Shown in pieces: positions 6,927 through 12,725 of a DNA stretch of 12,725 nucleotides. Origin of the DNA: Acidimicrobiia bacterium (lineage in GTDB: Bacteria; Actinomycetota; Acidimicrobiia; IMCC26256); assembly GCA_023262065.1 (NCBI GenBank), contig JALRDW010000183.1:1-12725 (forward strand), written 5' to 3'. Every line of letters begins with the position of its first letter. The stretch's first letter is position 1. Under the pieces are notes generated by a model, which was not told the DNA's origin, did no database searches, and worked only from the letters and a program-made list of their open reading frames with translations. The translations under genes and the position numbers were made by a program.

Positions 6927-7853
6927 GTGGCGGACGATCCGCGCACGCAGGACGGAGGCGACCGGCCGTGGCCGGCACCCATGCCGGAGGCCGAGATCGA
7001 CGTCGACGCCGACGTCCTCCGACACCTGGTCGATCGACAGTTCCCGACGTTCCGGGACCGGGCGATCGTGGTGGTCGACCACGGATGGGACAACGTCGTC
7101 GCCCGCCTGGGTGCCGACCTCGCGATCCGTGTGCCGCGGCGCGCGGCCGCCGTCCCACTCCTCGCCAACGAGGTGCGGTGGCTGCCCACGCTCGCACCCG
7201 GCCTGCAGGTCGAGGTCCCGATCCCGGAGGCGGTCGGAGCACCCGATGGCGTCGTGCCGTGGCCGTGGACCATCGTGCGGTGGGTGGCGGGTGAACCGGC
7301 TGACCTGACCCGCGGGCCCGGACCCGATGACGCGGCACGCATGGTGCGGTTCCTGCGCGCGCTGGCGCACCCTGCGCCCGGGGAGGCACCGGCGAACCCG
7401 TTCCGAGGCGTGGATCTCGCGCGGCGGGACGAGCACGTGCGTCGGAACCTCCGGCGCATCGCTGATCGCTCGGTCGCGGACGCCGCCCGTCGACTGTGGG
7501 ATGAGGCCCTCAGTGCGCCGGTCCACGTCGGGTCGCCCGTCTGGGTGCACGGGGACCTCCACCCGGCGAACCTCGTGACGCGGGAGGGTCGCCTCACCGG
7601 CGTGATCGACTGGGGGGACCTCTGTGCCGGCGATCCGGCCGTGGACCTCCAGATCGCCTGGACCTGGTTCGACCACCCCGGGCGGCAGCGCCTGTGGACG
7701 GAGCTGGGTCCGGACCTGCGTACCGTGGCTCGGGCCCGGGGCAACGCGTTGGCCCATGCGGTCGCCGTGGTGGCGAACTCGGCTGACAACCCGCGGATGG
7801 CTGCGGTCGGCGCGCGCACCCTCCGATCGGTGCTCGACGACCCGGATCGGTGA
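6927..7853 (+). CDS. Aminoglycoside phosphotransferase-fold kinase (APH family)
   Basis: The fold transfers a phosphate from ATP to small molecules such as aminoglycosides, choline, homoserine or sugars. The 308-residue protein has HGWDNVVARLG (52-62) at the nucleotide loop, AIRVPRR (66-72) for the ATP-binding strand, the catalytic-loop motif HGDLHPANLV (208-217) with D210 and N215, and the metal-binding VIDWGDLCAGDP (226-237) with D228. This subgroup is common in actinobacteria; the true substrate is usually unknown and resistance should not be assumed. The start is uncertain. GTG 6927 lies 10 bases after the carbonic anhydrase stop, but ATG 6981 (MPEAEIDVDADVL) fits the usual family N-terminus better and would remove 18 residues. 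Neither has a well-spaced ribosome site. The position suggests co-transcription with the carbonic anhydrase. Confidence 0.88.
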   Translation: MADDPRTQDGGDRPWPAPMPEAEIDVDADVLRHLVDRQFPTFRDRAIVVVDHGWDNVVARLGADLAIRVPRRAAAVPLLANEVRWLPTLAPGLQVEVPIPEAVGAPDGVVPWPWTIVRWVAGEPADLTRGPGPDDAARMVRFLRALAHPAPGEAPANPFRGVDLARRDEHVRRNLRRIADRSVADAARRLWDEALSAPVHVGSPVWVHGDLHPANLVTREGRLTGVIDWGDLCAGDPAVDLQIAWTWFDHPGRQRLWTELGPDLRTVARARGNALAHAVAVVANSADNPRMAAVGARTLRSVLDDPDR

Positions 7854-7901
7854 GGTACGCGCCCTGCGTGACCCGCGGGCACCGGGGGTGGTGAACGCCG
7901 G

Positions 7902-7907
7902 TACGAT
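7902..7907 (+). promoter_or_regulatory. Putative -10 box of the propeller-protein gene (TACGAT)
   Basis: TACGAT fits the TANNNT pattern. The predicted start at 7914-7915 falls exactly at the first base of a 7-bp hairpin, giving a structured leader of about 61 bases. A G-rich ribosome site (GGGGGTG, 7964-7970) lies five bases before the GTG. Confidence 0.45.
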
Positions 7908-7914
7908 GACGACC

Positions 7915-7932
7915 GCCCACGTCGGCGTGGGC
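7915..7932 (+). promoter_or_regulatory. Perfect 7-bp hairpin in the 5' leader of the propeller-protein gene
   Basis: GCCCACG and CGTGGGC form a perfect stem with loop TCGG. It begins at the predicted transcription start. Further along the leader, two mutually exclusive small stems exist: GGGTG/CACCC (7939-7951) and GTCGCA/TGCGAC (7943-7957). A 5'-end stabiliser is the simplest role. Chance pairing in GC-rich DNA is possible. Confidence 0.4.
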
Positions 7933-7975
7933 ACGATCGGGTGTCGCACCCTGCGACTCCGATGGGGGTGCAACC

Positions 7976-10252
7976 GTGGGACGCAGGGTGTCGGGTGTGT
8001 ACGTGGGCGTGGCGTTCGTCGTCGTGGCCGCCGCCCTCATCGGGGTCGCCCCACGACCGGCCGCCGGGGTGACCCCGGTGCCCGCCGCCCCCACGCTCGC
8101 CTCCCGCGGTGGTCACTCCTGTGCCGTGGTCACTGGCGGGGTGGTCTCATGCTGGGGCCAGAACAACAACGGCGAACTGGGCGACTCCACGACCCAGAAC
8201 CGGACGACCCCGGTCGTGGCCCGCAATCTCACCGGGGCCCAGTCGGTGGCGGCCGGTGATCGTCACAGTTGTGCGGTCCTGCTCTCCGGCGCGGTCTGGT
8301 GCTGGGGTCAGAACACGGCCGGCCAGGTCGGGGACGGTACGACGACGTTGCGCAAGGTACCGACCCAGGTCAGCGGGATCTCGACCGCCAAGCAGGTCGC
8401 TGGCGGGTTGGCCCACACCTGCGCGGTTCTCACCAACGGGCGGGTGAACTGCTGGGGGCAGAACACCTACGGTCAGCTCGGTGACGGATCCAACACGTCA
8501 CGCTCGACCTTCGTCGAGGTACAGGGGATCACGAATGCGGTCTGGGTCTCAGCCGGGAACACCTTCTCGTGCGCAGTGCTGGCGACGGGGACTGCGCAAT
8601 GCTGGGGCGGTAACGGGAGTGGGCAACTCGGCGACAACGGAACGGCCGCGACCACCTCTCCGGTCAATGTGGCGTCGCTGACGAACGCGGTCGCGGTCTC
8701 GTCCGGCACGAAGTCCTCATGCGCCACCTTGAGCGACGGGACCGTGAACTGCTGGGGCGAGAACACGAGTCAGCAGCTCGGTGACGGAACGTCCGAGAAC
8801 CGGCGGTTCCCGGTGGCGGTGACGGGGCTGACCGGCGCCCGCCACGCCACGGTGGGGGACAACCACGCCTGCGCCGTTCTGCTCACGGGTCCGATGGTGT
8901 GTTGGGGAGAGAACATCAATGGCAAGTTGGGCGACGGCACCACGACGAACTCGGCGAGCCCCGTGCCGTCGTCCGGGATCGTCACCGGATTGATCCCGAC
9001 GGCGATGGATGATGGCTCCTGCGTTCGGCTCACGGACAGCACGATTCGGTGCTGGGGCCTCAACGCCAGCGGGCAGGTCGGGGACGGTACGACCATGAAC
9101 CGCCTCACCCCGACGAACGTCCTCGGGTTCCAGACCGTTGCGGGCGGATTCACCGGGGTGACGCCGTACCGGCTCGTCGACACGCGGGGTCCGAACCTCG
9201 GCGTCGTCTGCGGGTCGGGGACCCTACAGGTCGCCGGCGTACCAGGCAGCGGTATCCCGCAGAGCGCCGCCTCGGTCGCCCTCAACGTGACCGTGGTGAA
9301 CCCGAAGGCGGCCGGGTTCCTGACCCTGTTCCCGTCCGGTGCGTCGGTGCCCACGGCGTCGAACGTCAACTTCACGGCCGGACAGGTCGTGGCCAACAAC
9401 GTCGTCGTGAAGGTCGGGACGGACGGCAACGGGACGATCGACCTGTACGCCAACGCCGGGTGTCCTGACGTCATCGTCGACGTCGTGGGTTCGTTCTCCG
9501 GCGGTTCGCCGGCCGGCGGCGGCTTCACCGGCATCACCCCGGTACGGGCCTACGACAGCCGGGACGGCGACGGTTGCGTGGGTGCCACCCGTGTGGTGCC
9601 GATCCAGAGCGTCGTCCCCGGGGTCCCGGTGTCGGCGACCGCGGTGGCGCTCAACATCACGGTGGTCGGCCCGCGTGCCGCCGGGTACCTCACCGCCTAC
9701 CCGTCCGGGGTCGGCCGTCCGAACGTCTCGACCCTGAACTACGTGGCGGGCCAGGTCGTGCCGAACGGAACGCTCCTCAAGTTGGGGAACGCCGGTCAGA
9801 TCACCGTGTTCGCGAACGCCGGGTGCCCGGACGTCGTGATCGACGTCGTCGGATGGTTCGCGACCGGGACTGCGGTGCTCGGAGGATTCATCGGCATCAC
9901 CCCGGCGAGGATCCTCGACACCCGCACAGGACCGGCCTGCTCGGTGAACCCGACGACGAGTGTCCAGGTCGCCGGCGGGACCGACGTCGGTGGGGCAGCG
10001 ACGGGCGTGCCGGCGAACGCCAGTGCGGTGGCGCTCAACGTGACGGCGGTCGCCGGCTTCGTCCCCGGGTACATCACTGCCTATCCTGCCGGGGTCGCGG
10101 CACCCACCGCGTCGACGGTGAACTACCGAGCCGGACAGGTCGTGCCGAACGGAGCGCTCGTCAAGGTCGGCGCGTTCGCCGCGGACTCGTTCACGACGAA
10201 CGGCGGATGCCCGAACGTGGTCGTGGACATCAACGGGTACTTCGCCGGGTGA
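7976..10252 (+). CDS. Secreted RCC1-type beta-propeller protein with three C-terminal DTR/VDVxGxF repeats
   Basis: This 758-residue protein has a signal peptide (MGRRVSG, then a hydrophobic stretch to about 25, followed by RPAAG). Residues 42-388 hold seven RCC1-like repeats. Each has an (S/T/A)CA(V/T)L-type strand about 15 residues before a CWG motif, then GQLGDGTT-like loops. CWG occurs at 59, 109, 159, 209, 259, 309 and 359, an exact 50-residue period, so seven blades make one closed propeller. Residues 390-758 hold three repeats of 120-125 residues. Each starts GGF(T/I)G(V/I)TP, then a DTR or DSR, ALN(V/I)T, (A/Y)GQVV(A/P)N and GCP(D/N)V(V/I)(V/I)D. Cysteine pairs in both parts suggest disulfides outside the cell. 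No catalytic motif or wall-anchor is visible; a binding or surface role is inferred. The GTG start has GGGGGTG five bases upstream. Confidence 0.9.
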   Translation: MGRRVSGVYVGVAFVVVAAALIGVAPRPAAGVTPVPAAPTLASRGGHSCAVVTGGVVSCWGQNNNGELGDSTTQNRTTPVVARNLTGAQSVAAGDRHSCAVLLSGAVWCWGQNTAGQVGDGTTTLRKVPTQVSGISTAKQVAGGLAHTCAVLTNGRVNCWGQNTYGQLGDGSNTSRSTFVEVQGITNAVWVSAGNTFSCAVLATGTAQCWGGNGSGQLGDNGTAATTSPVNVASLTNAVAVSSGTKSSCATLSDGTVNCWGENTSQQLGDGTSENRRFPVAVTGLTGARHATVGDNHACAVLLTGPMVCWGENINGKLGDGTTTNSASPVPSSGIVTGLIPTAMDDGSCVRLTDSTIRCWGLNASGQVGDGTTMNRLTPTNVLGFQTVAGGFTGVTPYRLVDTRGPNLGVVCGSGTLQVAGVPGSGIPQSAASVALNVTVVNPKAAGFLTLFPSGASVPTASNVNFTAGQVVANNVVVKVGTDGNGTIDLYANAGCPDVIVDVVGSFSGGSPAGGGFTGITPVRAYDSRDGDGCVGATRVVPIQSVVPGVPVSATAVALNITVVGPRAAGYLTAYPSGVGRPNVSTLNYVAGQVVPNGTLLKLGNAGQITVFANAGCPDVVIDVVGWFATGTAVLGGFIGITPARILDTRTGPACSVNPTTSVQVAGGTDVGGAATGVPANASAVALNVTAVAGFVPGYITAYPAGVAAPTASTVNYRAGQVVPNGALVKVGAFAADSFTTNGGCPNVVVDINGYFAG
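8099..9142 (+). repeat. Seven RCC1-like coding repeats with an exact 150-bp period
   Basis: The TGC/TGT codon of each CWG motif begins at 8150, 8300, 8450, 8600, 8750, 8900 and 9050. There is no insertion or deletion between any two repeats. At base level the repeats are diverged outside short cores (TGCTGGGG and the GGGACGGT/GGTGACGG loop), so they are not recent copies. Confidence 0.92.
9143..10249 (+). repeat. Three tandem 120-125-residue 'DTR...VDVxGxF' repeats
   Basis: The units begin at the GGF codons near 9143, 9518 and 9881. Each has one cysteine after the DTR/DSR segment and a second in the GCP motif near its end. Units 1 and 2 are nearly identical around NAGCPDV(I/V)(V/I)DVVG and share AACGCCGGGTG at base level; unit 3 is more diverged (NGGCPNVVVDING). 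The pattern recalls C-terminal repeats of secreted proteins in Acidimicrobiia, from memory only. Confidence 0.85.
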
Positions 10253-10287
10253 CGCAGGTGCATTGGGACACGCGCCCCGGCGACCAC

Positions 10288-10293
10288 TAACGT
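10288..10293 (+). promoter_or_regulatory. Putative -10 box of the SET-domain gene (TAACGT)
   Basis: TAACGT fits TANNNT. A start near 10300 leaves a leader of about 28 bases with GGGAG at 10317-10321, six bases before the GTG at 10328. Confidence 0.4.
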
Positions 10294-10327
10294 CCCCGCC
10301 GGTCCGTAACCCGACCGGGAGCACGCC

Positions 10328-10840
10328 GTGGCCACGACCTCGTTCATCACCGACTGCGCCGAGGTGCGCGAAGCCGGCCGCAAGGGCCGGGGCGTGTTCG
10401 CGACCGCGCGCATCGCCGCCGGCACGACGGTGGCGGCCTTCGGCGGTTCGATGGTGCACCGGACCCAGTTCGAGTCCGAGCCGGAGTACCGGCGGACCCA
10501 CTCGCTGCAGATCGACACCGACCTGTTCCTCCTCTGCCCGGAGCAGGAGGAACCGGCGGACCTGTTCAACCACTCCTGCGAGGCGAACTGTGGGATCGGC
10601 GGCAACATCCTCGTCGTCGCCATGCGGGACATCGAGGCGGGCGAGGAACTGACCTTCGACTACGCCATGAGCGACGACGACGACTACGACGAGTTCGTGT
10701 GCGCCTGCGGGGAGGCCACCTGTCGGGGACTCATCACCGGGGCGGACTGGCGCCGGCCCGAGATCCAGGTGAAGTACCACGGCTGGTTCTCGAACTACAT
10801 CGCGCGTCGCATCGCCGCCGAGGCCCAGAGCCGGGGCTGA
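10328..10840 (+). CDS. SET-domain protein lysine methyltransferase-like
   Basis: SET enzymes transfer a methyl group from S-adenosylmethionine to lysine side chains of proteins. The 170-residue protein is essentially one SET domain: GRGVFATARI (20-29) at the N-terminal SAM-binding turn, NHSCEAN (81-87, the NHSCxPN motif), GEELTFDY (105-112) with the catalytic-type Y112, then a post-SET CxCx4C (C125, C127, C132). With C84 these four cysteines match the zinc cluster of post-SET enzymes. An acidic run DDDDYDE (116-122) separates the SET core from the post-SET part. The start is the GTG at 10328, with GGGAG six bases upstream. Bacterial SET proteins may modify host-encoded DNA-binding or ribosomal proteins, or be effectors in pathogens; nothing here suggests an effector. 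The target is unknown. Confidence 0.92.
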   Translation: MATTSFITDCAEVREAGRKGRGVFATARIAAGTTVAAFGGSMVHRTQFESEPEYRRTHSLQIDTDLFLLCPEQEEPADLFNHSCEANCGIGGNILVVAMRDIEAGEELTFDYAMSDDDDYDEFVCACGEATCRGLITGADWRRPEIQVKYHGWFSNYIARRIAAEAQSRG

Positions 10841-10841
10841 A

Positions 10842-10859
10842 CCGACCCGGTCCGGTCGG
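10842..10859 (+). terminator. GC-rich hairpin directly after the SET gene
   Basis: CCGACC and GGTCGG form a 6-bp stem with a 6-base loop starting one base after the stop codon. There is no T tract. Actinobacteria often use such hairpins as terminators, so this is a fair but unproven candidate. Confidence 0.4.
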
Positions 10860-10888
10860 GTATCCACCGGCGGGCCGACGAGCATCCC

Positions 10889-10894
10889 TACCAT
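10889..10894 (+). promoter_or_regulatory. Putative -10 box of the aquaporin gene (TACCAT)
   Basis: TACCAT fits TANNNT. A start near 10901 gives a leader of about 30 bases that holds a small hairpin (CGGGC-GAA-GCCCG, 10905-10917) and then a strong GGAGGG ribosome site four bases before the ATG. Confidence 0.45.
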
Positions 10895-10930
10895 TCCCCG
10901 CCGACGGGCGAAGCCCGACGGGAGGGAACC

Positions 10931-11650
10931 ATGAACGACAAGCTCCGCATCGGCGTCGCCGAGGCGATCGGCACGGCGATCCTCGTGATCGGGGGACCCG
11001 GGACCGCGATCCTGGCCACCGGGTACTTCTCGGGTGCCACCAAGTCGGTGCTCATCCTCGGGGTGGCACTCGCCTTCGGGCTCTCACTGCTCGTGGCGGC
11101 GTACGCGATCGGCAGCATCTCCGGCTGCCACATCAACCCGGCGGTGACCCTCGGCCTGTGGGCGATCAAGAAGACCGAGGGTGCCCTCGTGCCCTTCTAC
11201 ATCGTCGGTCAGGTCGTCGGCGGCATCCTCGGCGGAGCTGTCATCTTCGTGATCGCACGATCCAGCGAGATCGCGTGGACCGCGAACCAGACCGGGTTCG
11301 CATCGAACGGGTTCGGTTCGCACTCGCCCGGCGGCTTCTCGCTCGGGGCTGCGATCATCGCTGAGATCGTCTTCACCGCGGTGTTCATCTTCATCATCGC
11401 GAGCACGACGAGGAAGTCCATGGCCCCGGGCATGACCGGCGTCGTGGTCGGCCTGGCGCTGACCCTGATCCACTTGATCTCGATCCCGGTCGACAACACC
11501 TCGGTGAACCCGGCCCGTTCGATCGCGACCGCGGTCTTCCAGCGCGGTTGGGCCCTCGAGCAGCTCTGGGTGTTCATCGTGTTCCCGATCATCGGCGGGT
11601 TGATCGGCGCCCTCGCATGGCGGGCGATCGTGCACCCCGAGGACGCCTGA
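10931..11650 (+). CDS. aqpZ: Aquaporin Z-type water channel
   Basis: This MIP-family membrane channel has 239 residues and six predicted helices plus two half-helices. The two signature loops are GCHINPAVT (65-73) and NTSVNPARS (189-197). The selectivity-filter residues expected from E. coli AqpZ are all in place: F49 in AFG, H181 in LIHLISIPV, T190 and R196. The segment HLISIPVxNTSVNPARS is nearly the same as in AqpZ as I recall it. This points to a water-selective channel rather than a glycerol facilitator, which would have Gly in place of His and Asp after the second NPA. The ATG has a strong GGAGGG site. It appears to be a single-gene unit; no osmotic-response gene is adjacent. Confidence 0.95.
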   Translation: MNDKLRIGVAEAIGTAILVIGGPGTAILATGYFSGATKSVLILGVALAFGLSLLVAAYAIGSISGCHINPAVTLGLWAIKKTEGALVPFYIVGQVVGGILGGAVIFVIARSSEIAWTANQTGFASNGFGSHSPGGFSLGAAIIAEIVFTAVFIFIIASTTRKSMAPGMTGVVVGLALTLIHLISIPVDNTSVNPARSIATAVFQRGWALEQLWVFIVFPIIGGLIGALAWRAIVHPEDA

Positions 11651-11673
11651 GCGCGACGACGATCGTCCACGCC

Positions 11674-11686
11674 GGCCGCGCCGGCC
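11674..11686 (+). terminator. Small GC hairpin after the aquaporin gene
   Basis: GGCCG and CGGCC pair around the loop CGC, 24 bases after the stop codon, with no T tract. It is weak terminator evidence. Confidence 0.25.
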
Positions 11687-11739
11687 CGGATCCGCGGTTC
11701 GCGGGACCGGGTGGCGCGGCCGGCGACGCGTCGGCGACG

Positions 11740-11745
11740 TACGCT
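11740..11745 (+). promoter_or_regulatory. Putative -10 box of the EthD-like gene (TACGCT)
   Basis: TACGCT fits TANNNT. A start near 11752 would leave a short leader of about 18 bases holding AGGGAG, about five bases before the GTG at 11770. Confidence 0.4.
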
Positions 11746-11769
11746 GCGCGTGCACCGAGAGGGAGAACC

Positions 11770-12495
11770 GTGGAGAAGTTGATCTACCTGGTCTGGGCGG
11801 CGCCCGGTGCCGAACCCCGGGATCACCACCGGATCCTCATCGACGAGGTCGCCCCGAGGTTGCTCGCGCTGGACCCGCTCCAGCTGTGGATGCAGGTCGA
11901 CGACGCCGACGCGGACGTACCGGTACCCCTGCCCGCGCCGGCGGGAGAGCACCTCCCGATGGGCGTCGTGTCGATCTGGTTGCCACGGTACGACGATCGA
12001 GGACCGTACGAGGAGGTGCTGCGGAACCACTGCGACCGCATCGCCGGGTACCTCGCACTCGAGAGCATGTACACCGACTACGGGGGCAACCGACACTCGG
12101 GCCCCCGCACCTGGCCGGACGGTCAGCGTTCGCCCGGGGTCACGATGGTCACGCTGATGGAGACGCCCGATCGCATGAGCGACGAGGAGTGGGTCACCCA
12201 CTGGCACACGGTCCAGTCACCCGTCTCCGAGTCGATGCAACCCCGGACCCGCTACGTGCGGAACGCCGTGGTTCGACCGGTCACCCCGGACGCTCCGCCG
12301 TGGCGCGGCATCGTGGAGGAGTGCTGGCCGTCGCCGGCGCACATCACCGACCCGATGCTCTTCTACTGCGCGGGCGATGATGCGGACCTCATGCAGTCGA
12401 ACCTCCGCGAGATGCTCGCCAGCGTCACCGCGTTCCTCGATCTCGACCGCCTGCGCAGCATCACCATGAGCGAGTACCTGCTCAGGACCGTGTGA
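11770..12495 (+). CDS. EthD-domain-like protein (dimeric alpha/beta barrel)
   Basis: This is a 241-residue cytoplasmic protein. The clearest family segment is MSDEEWVTHWHTVQSPVSESMQPRTRYVRNAVV (136-168): the EthD pattern of an acidic turn, a Trp/His helix, then RYVRN. The end, AFLDLDRLRSITMSEYLL (221-238), resembles two-module EthD-like proteins of actinobacteria. The N-terminal half starts with a similar strand (KLIYLVWAAP) and may be a diverged first module. EthD was named from an ether-degradation cluster and its chemistry is unclear; relatives accompany oxygenases, polyketide genes and steroid or ether catabolism. The GTG at 11770 has AGGGAG about five bases upstream. Its stop overlaps the next start as GTGA, so the two proteins are probably translated together. 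Confidence 0.8.
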   Translation: MEKLIYLVWAAPGAEPRDHHRILIDEVAPRLLALDPLQLWMQVDDADADVPVPLPAPAGEHLPMGVVSIWLPRYDDRGPYEEVLRNHCDRIAGYLALESMYTDYGGNRHSGPRTWPDGQRSPGVTMVTLMETPDRMSDEEWVTHWHTVQSPVSESMQPRTRYVRNAVVRPVTPDAPPWRGIVEECWPSPAHITDPMLFYCAGDDADLMQSNLREMLASVTAFLDLDRLRSITMSEYLLRTV

Positions 12496-12725
12496 GCGCG
12501 GATCCGTCGCCGGCGGTCGCCGACGACCTCCTCTACACCGCCGACGGGCTCGAGCAGGCCTCGCGCCTCGAGCTCTCGGCCACCCACGCGGGCCGCTACT
12601 ACAACGCGAGCCTGGCCACCGTGCACGACCTCGGCTGCGGCATCGGCTCCGACGCCGTCGCGATGTCGGCCCTCGGCGTCACGGTCCAGGGCGTCGACAT
12701 CGACCCCGTCACCGCCGCCATCGCC
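12492..12725 (+). CDS. Class I SAM-dependent methyltransferase, N-terminal part (THUMP-like type; runs off the window)
   Basis: The visible 78 residues start with SADPSPAVADDLLYTADGLEQASR, a short helix resembling the YTxxALEQAS lead of actinobacterial THUMP-like methyltransferases. Then comes the SAM-binding motif VHDLGCGIGSDAVAMSALG (44-62) and the acidic end of strand 2, GVDIDP (67-72). The second half, including any THUMP-like domain, is outside the window, so the substrate (RNA, protein or small molecule) is not determined. The GTG at 12492 overlaps the stop of the EthD-like gene by four bases (GTGA), which fixes the start and implies translational coupling. Confidence 0.85.
   Translation, partial: MSADPSPAVADDLLYTADGLEQASRLELSATHAGRYYNASLATVHDLGCGIGSDAVAMSALGVTVQGVDIDPVTAAIA

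Noticed and set aside
6927..7853. Annotating the APH-fold kinase as an aminoglycoside-resistance gene.
   Set aside because: The fold motifs are generic, the neighbours give no resistance context, and many actinobacterial members have other or unknown substrates.
8099..9142. The 150-bp periodic region as a CRISPR-like or non-coding tandem array.
   Set aside because: The period is carried by codons of an intact reading frame with conserved protein motifs, and the DNA units are diverged.
9224..10894. Long minus-strand open frame opposite the repeat protein and SET gene.
   Set aside because: The composition is typical of an antisense shadow, it has no recognisable domain, and it crosses two clear plus-strand genes.

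Overview
The window is a compact, very GC-rich stretch of chromosome from an actinobacterium. GTG starts are frequent, stop codons are mostly TGA, gaps are short, and the gene content (Baeyer-Villiger monooxygenase, DAP-dehydrogenase-like reductase, ABC-F ATPase, EthD-like protein) fits that phylum. The secreted protein that joins RCC1 repeats to 'DTR...VDVxGxF' repeats suggests class Acidimicrobiia, but this is an inference from gene content and no marker gene was read. No RNA gene, mobile element, CRISPR array or phage gene was seen. No gene-free stretch exceeds 300 bases; the largest gaps are about 120 bases and hold promoter-like and hairpin sequences.

Layout. On the minus strand, 1-659 is the 5' part of a Baeyer-Villiger monooxygenase, and 776-2433 is a two-gene ABC-2 exporter (ATPase then permease, overlapping as GTGA). 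From 2561 everything is on the plus strand: a DAP-dehydrogenase-like oxidoreductase (2561-3628), an ABC-F ATPase (3692-5290), a secreted glycerophosphodiester phosphodiesterase with a sortase-type LPATG tail (5316-6407), a small beta-carbonic anhydrase (6437-6916) followed closely by an aminoglycoside-phosphotransferase-fold kinase (6927-7853), a large secreted propeller/repeat protein (7976-10252), a SET-domain methyltransferase (10328-10840), an AqpZ-type aquaporin (10931-11650), an EthD-like protein (11770-12495), and the 5' end of a SAM-dependent methyltransferase that overlaps it (from 12492).

How the genes work together. Most look like independent one- or two-gene units rather than one pathway. 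The likely co-transcribed pairs are ABC ATPase/permease, carbonic anhydrase/kinase and EthD-like/methyltransferase. Two proteins act outside the membrane: the wall-anchored phosphodiesterase and the propeller protein. The BVMO, the DAP-DH-like reductase and the EthD-like protein are types often found in organisms with broad oxidative catabolism.

Most interesting signals. First, nearly every transcription unit is preceded by a TANNNT hexamer, and three genes have it only 6-7 bases before the start codon with no Shine-Dalgarno, which predicts leaderless mRNAs. Second, the propeller protein has seven blades at an exact 50-residue (150-bp) period followed by three copies of a cysteine-paired repeat. 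Third, the phosphodiesterase combines a sortase signal with a divergent active-site region and a CXXCH insert. I found no clear multi-gene novel system.
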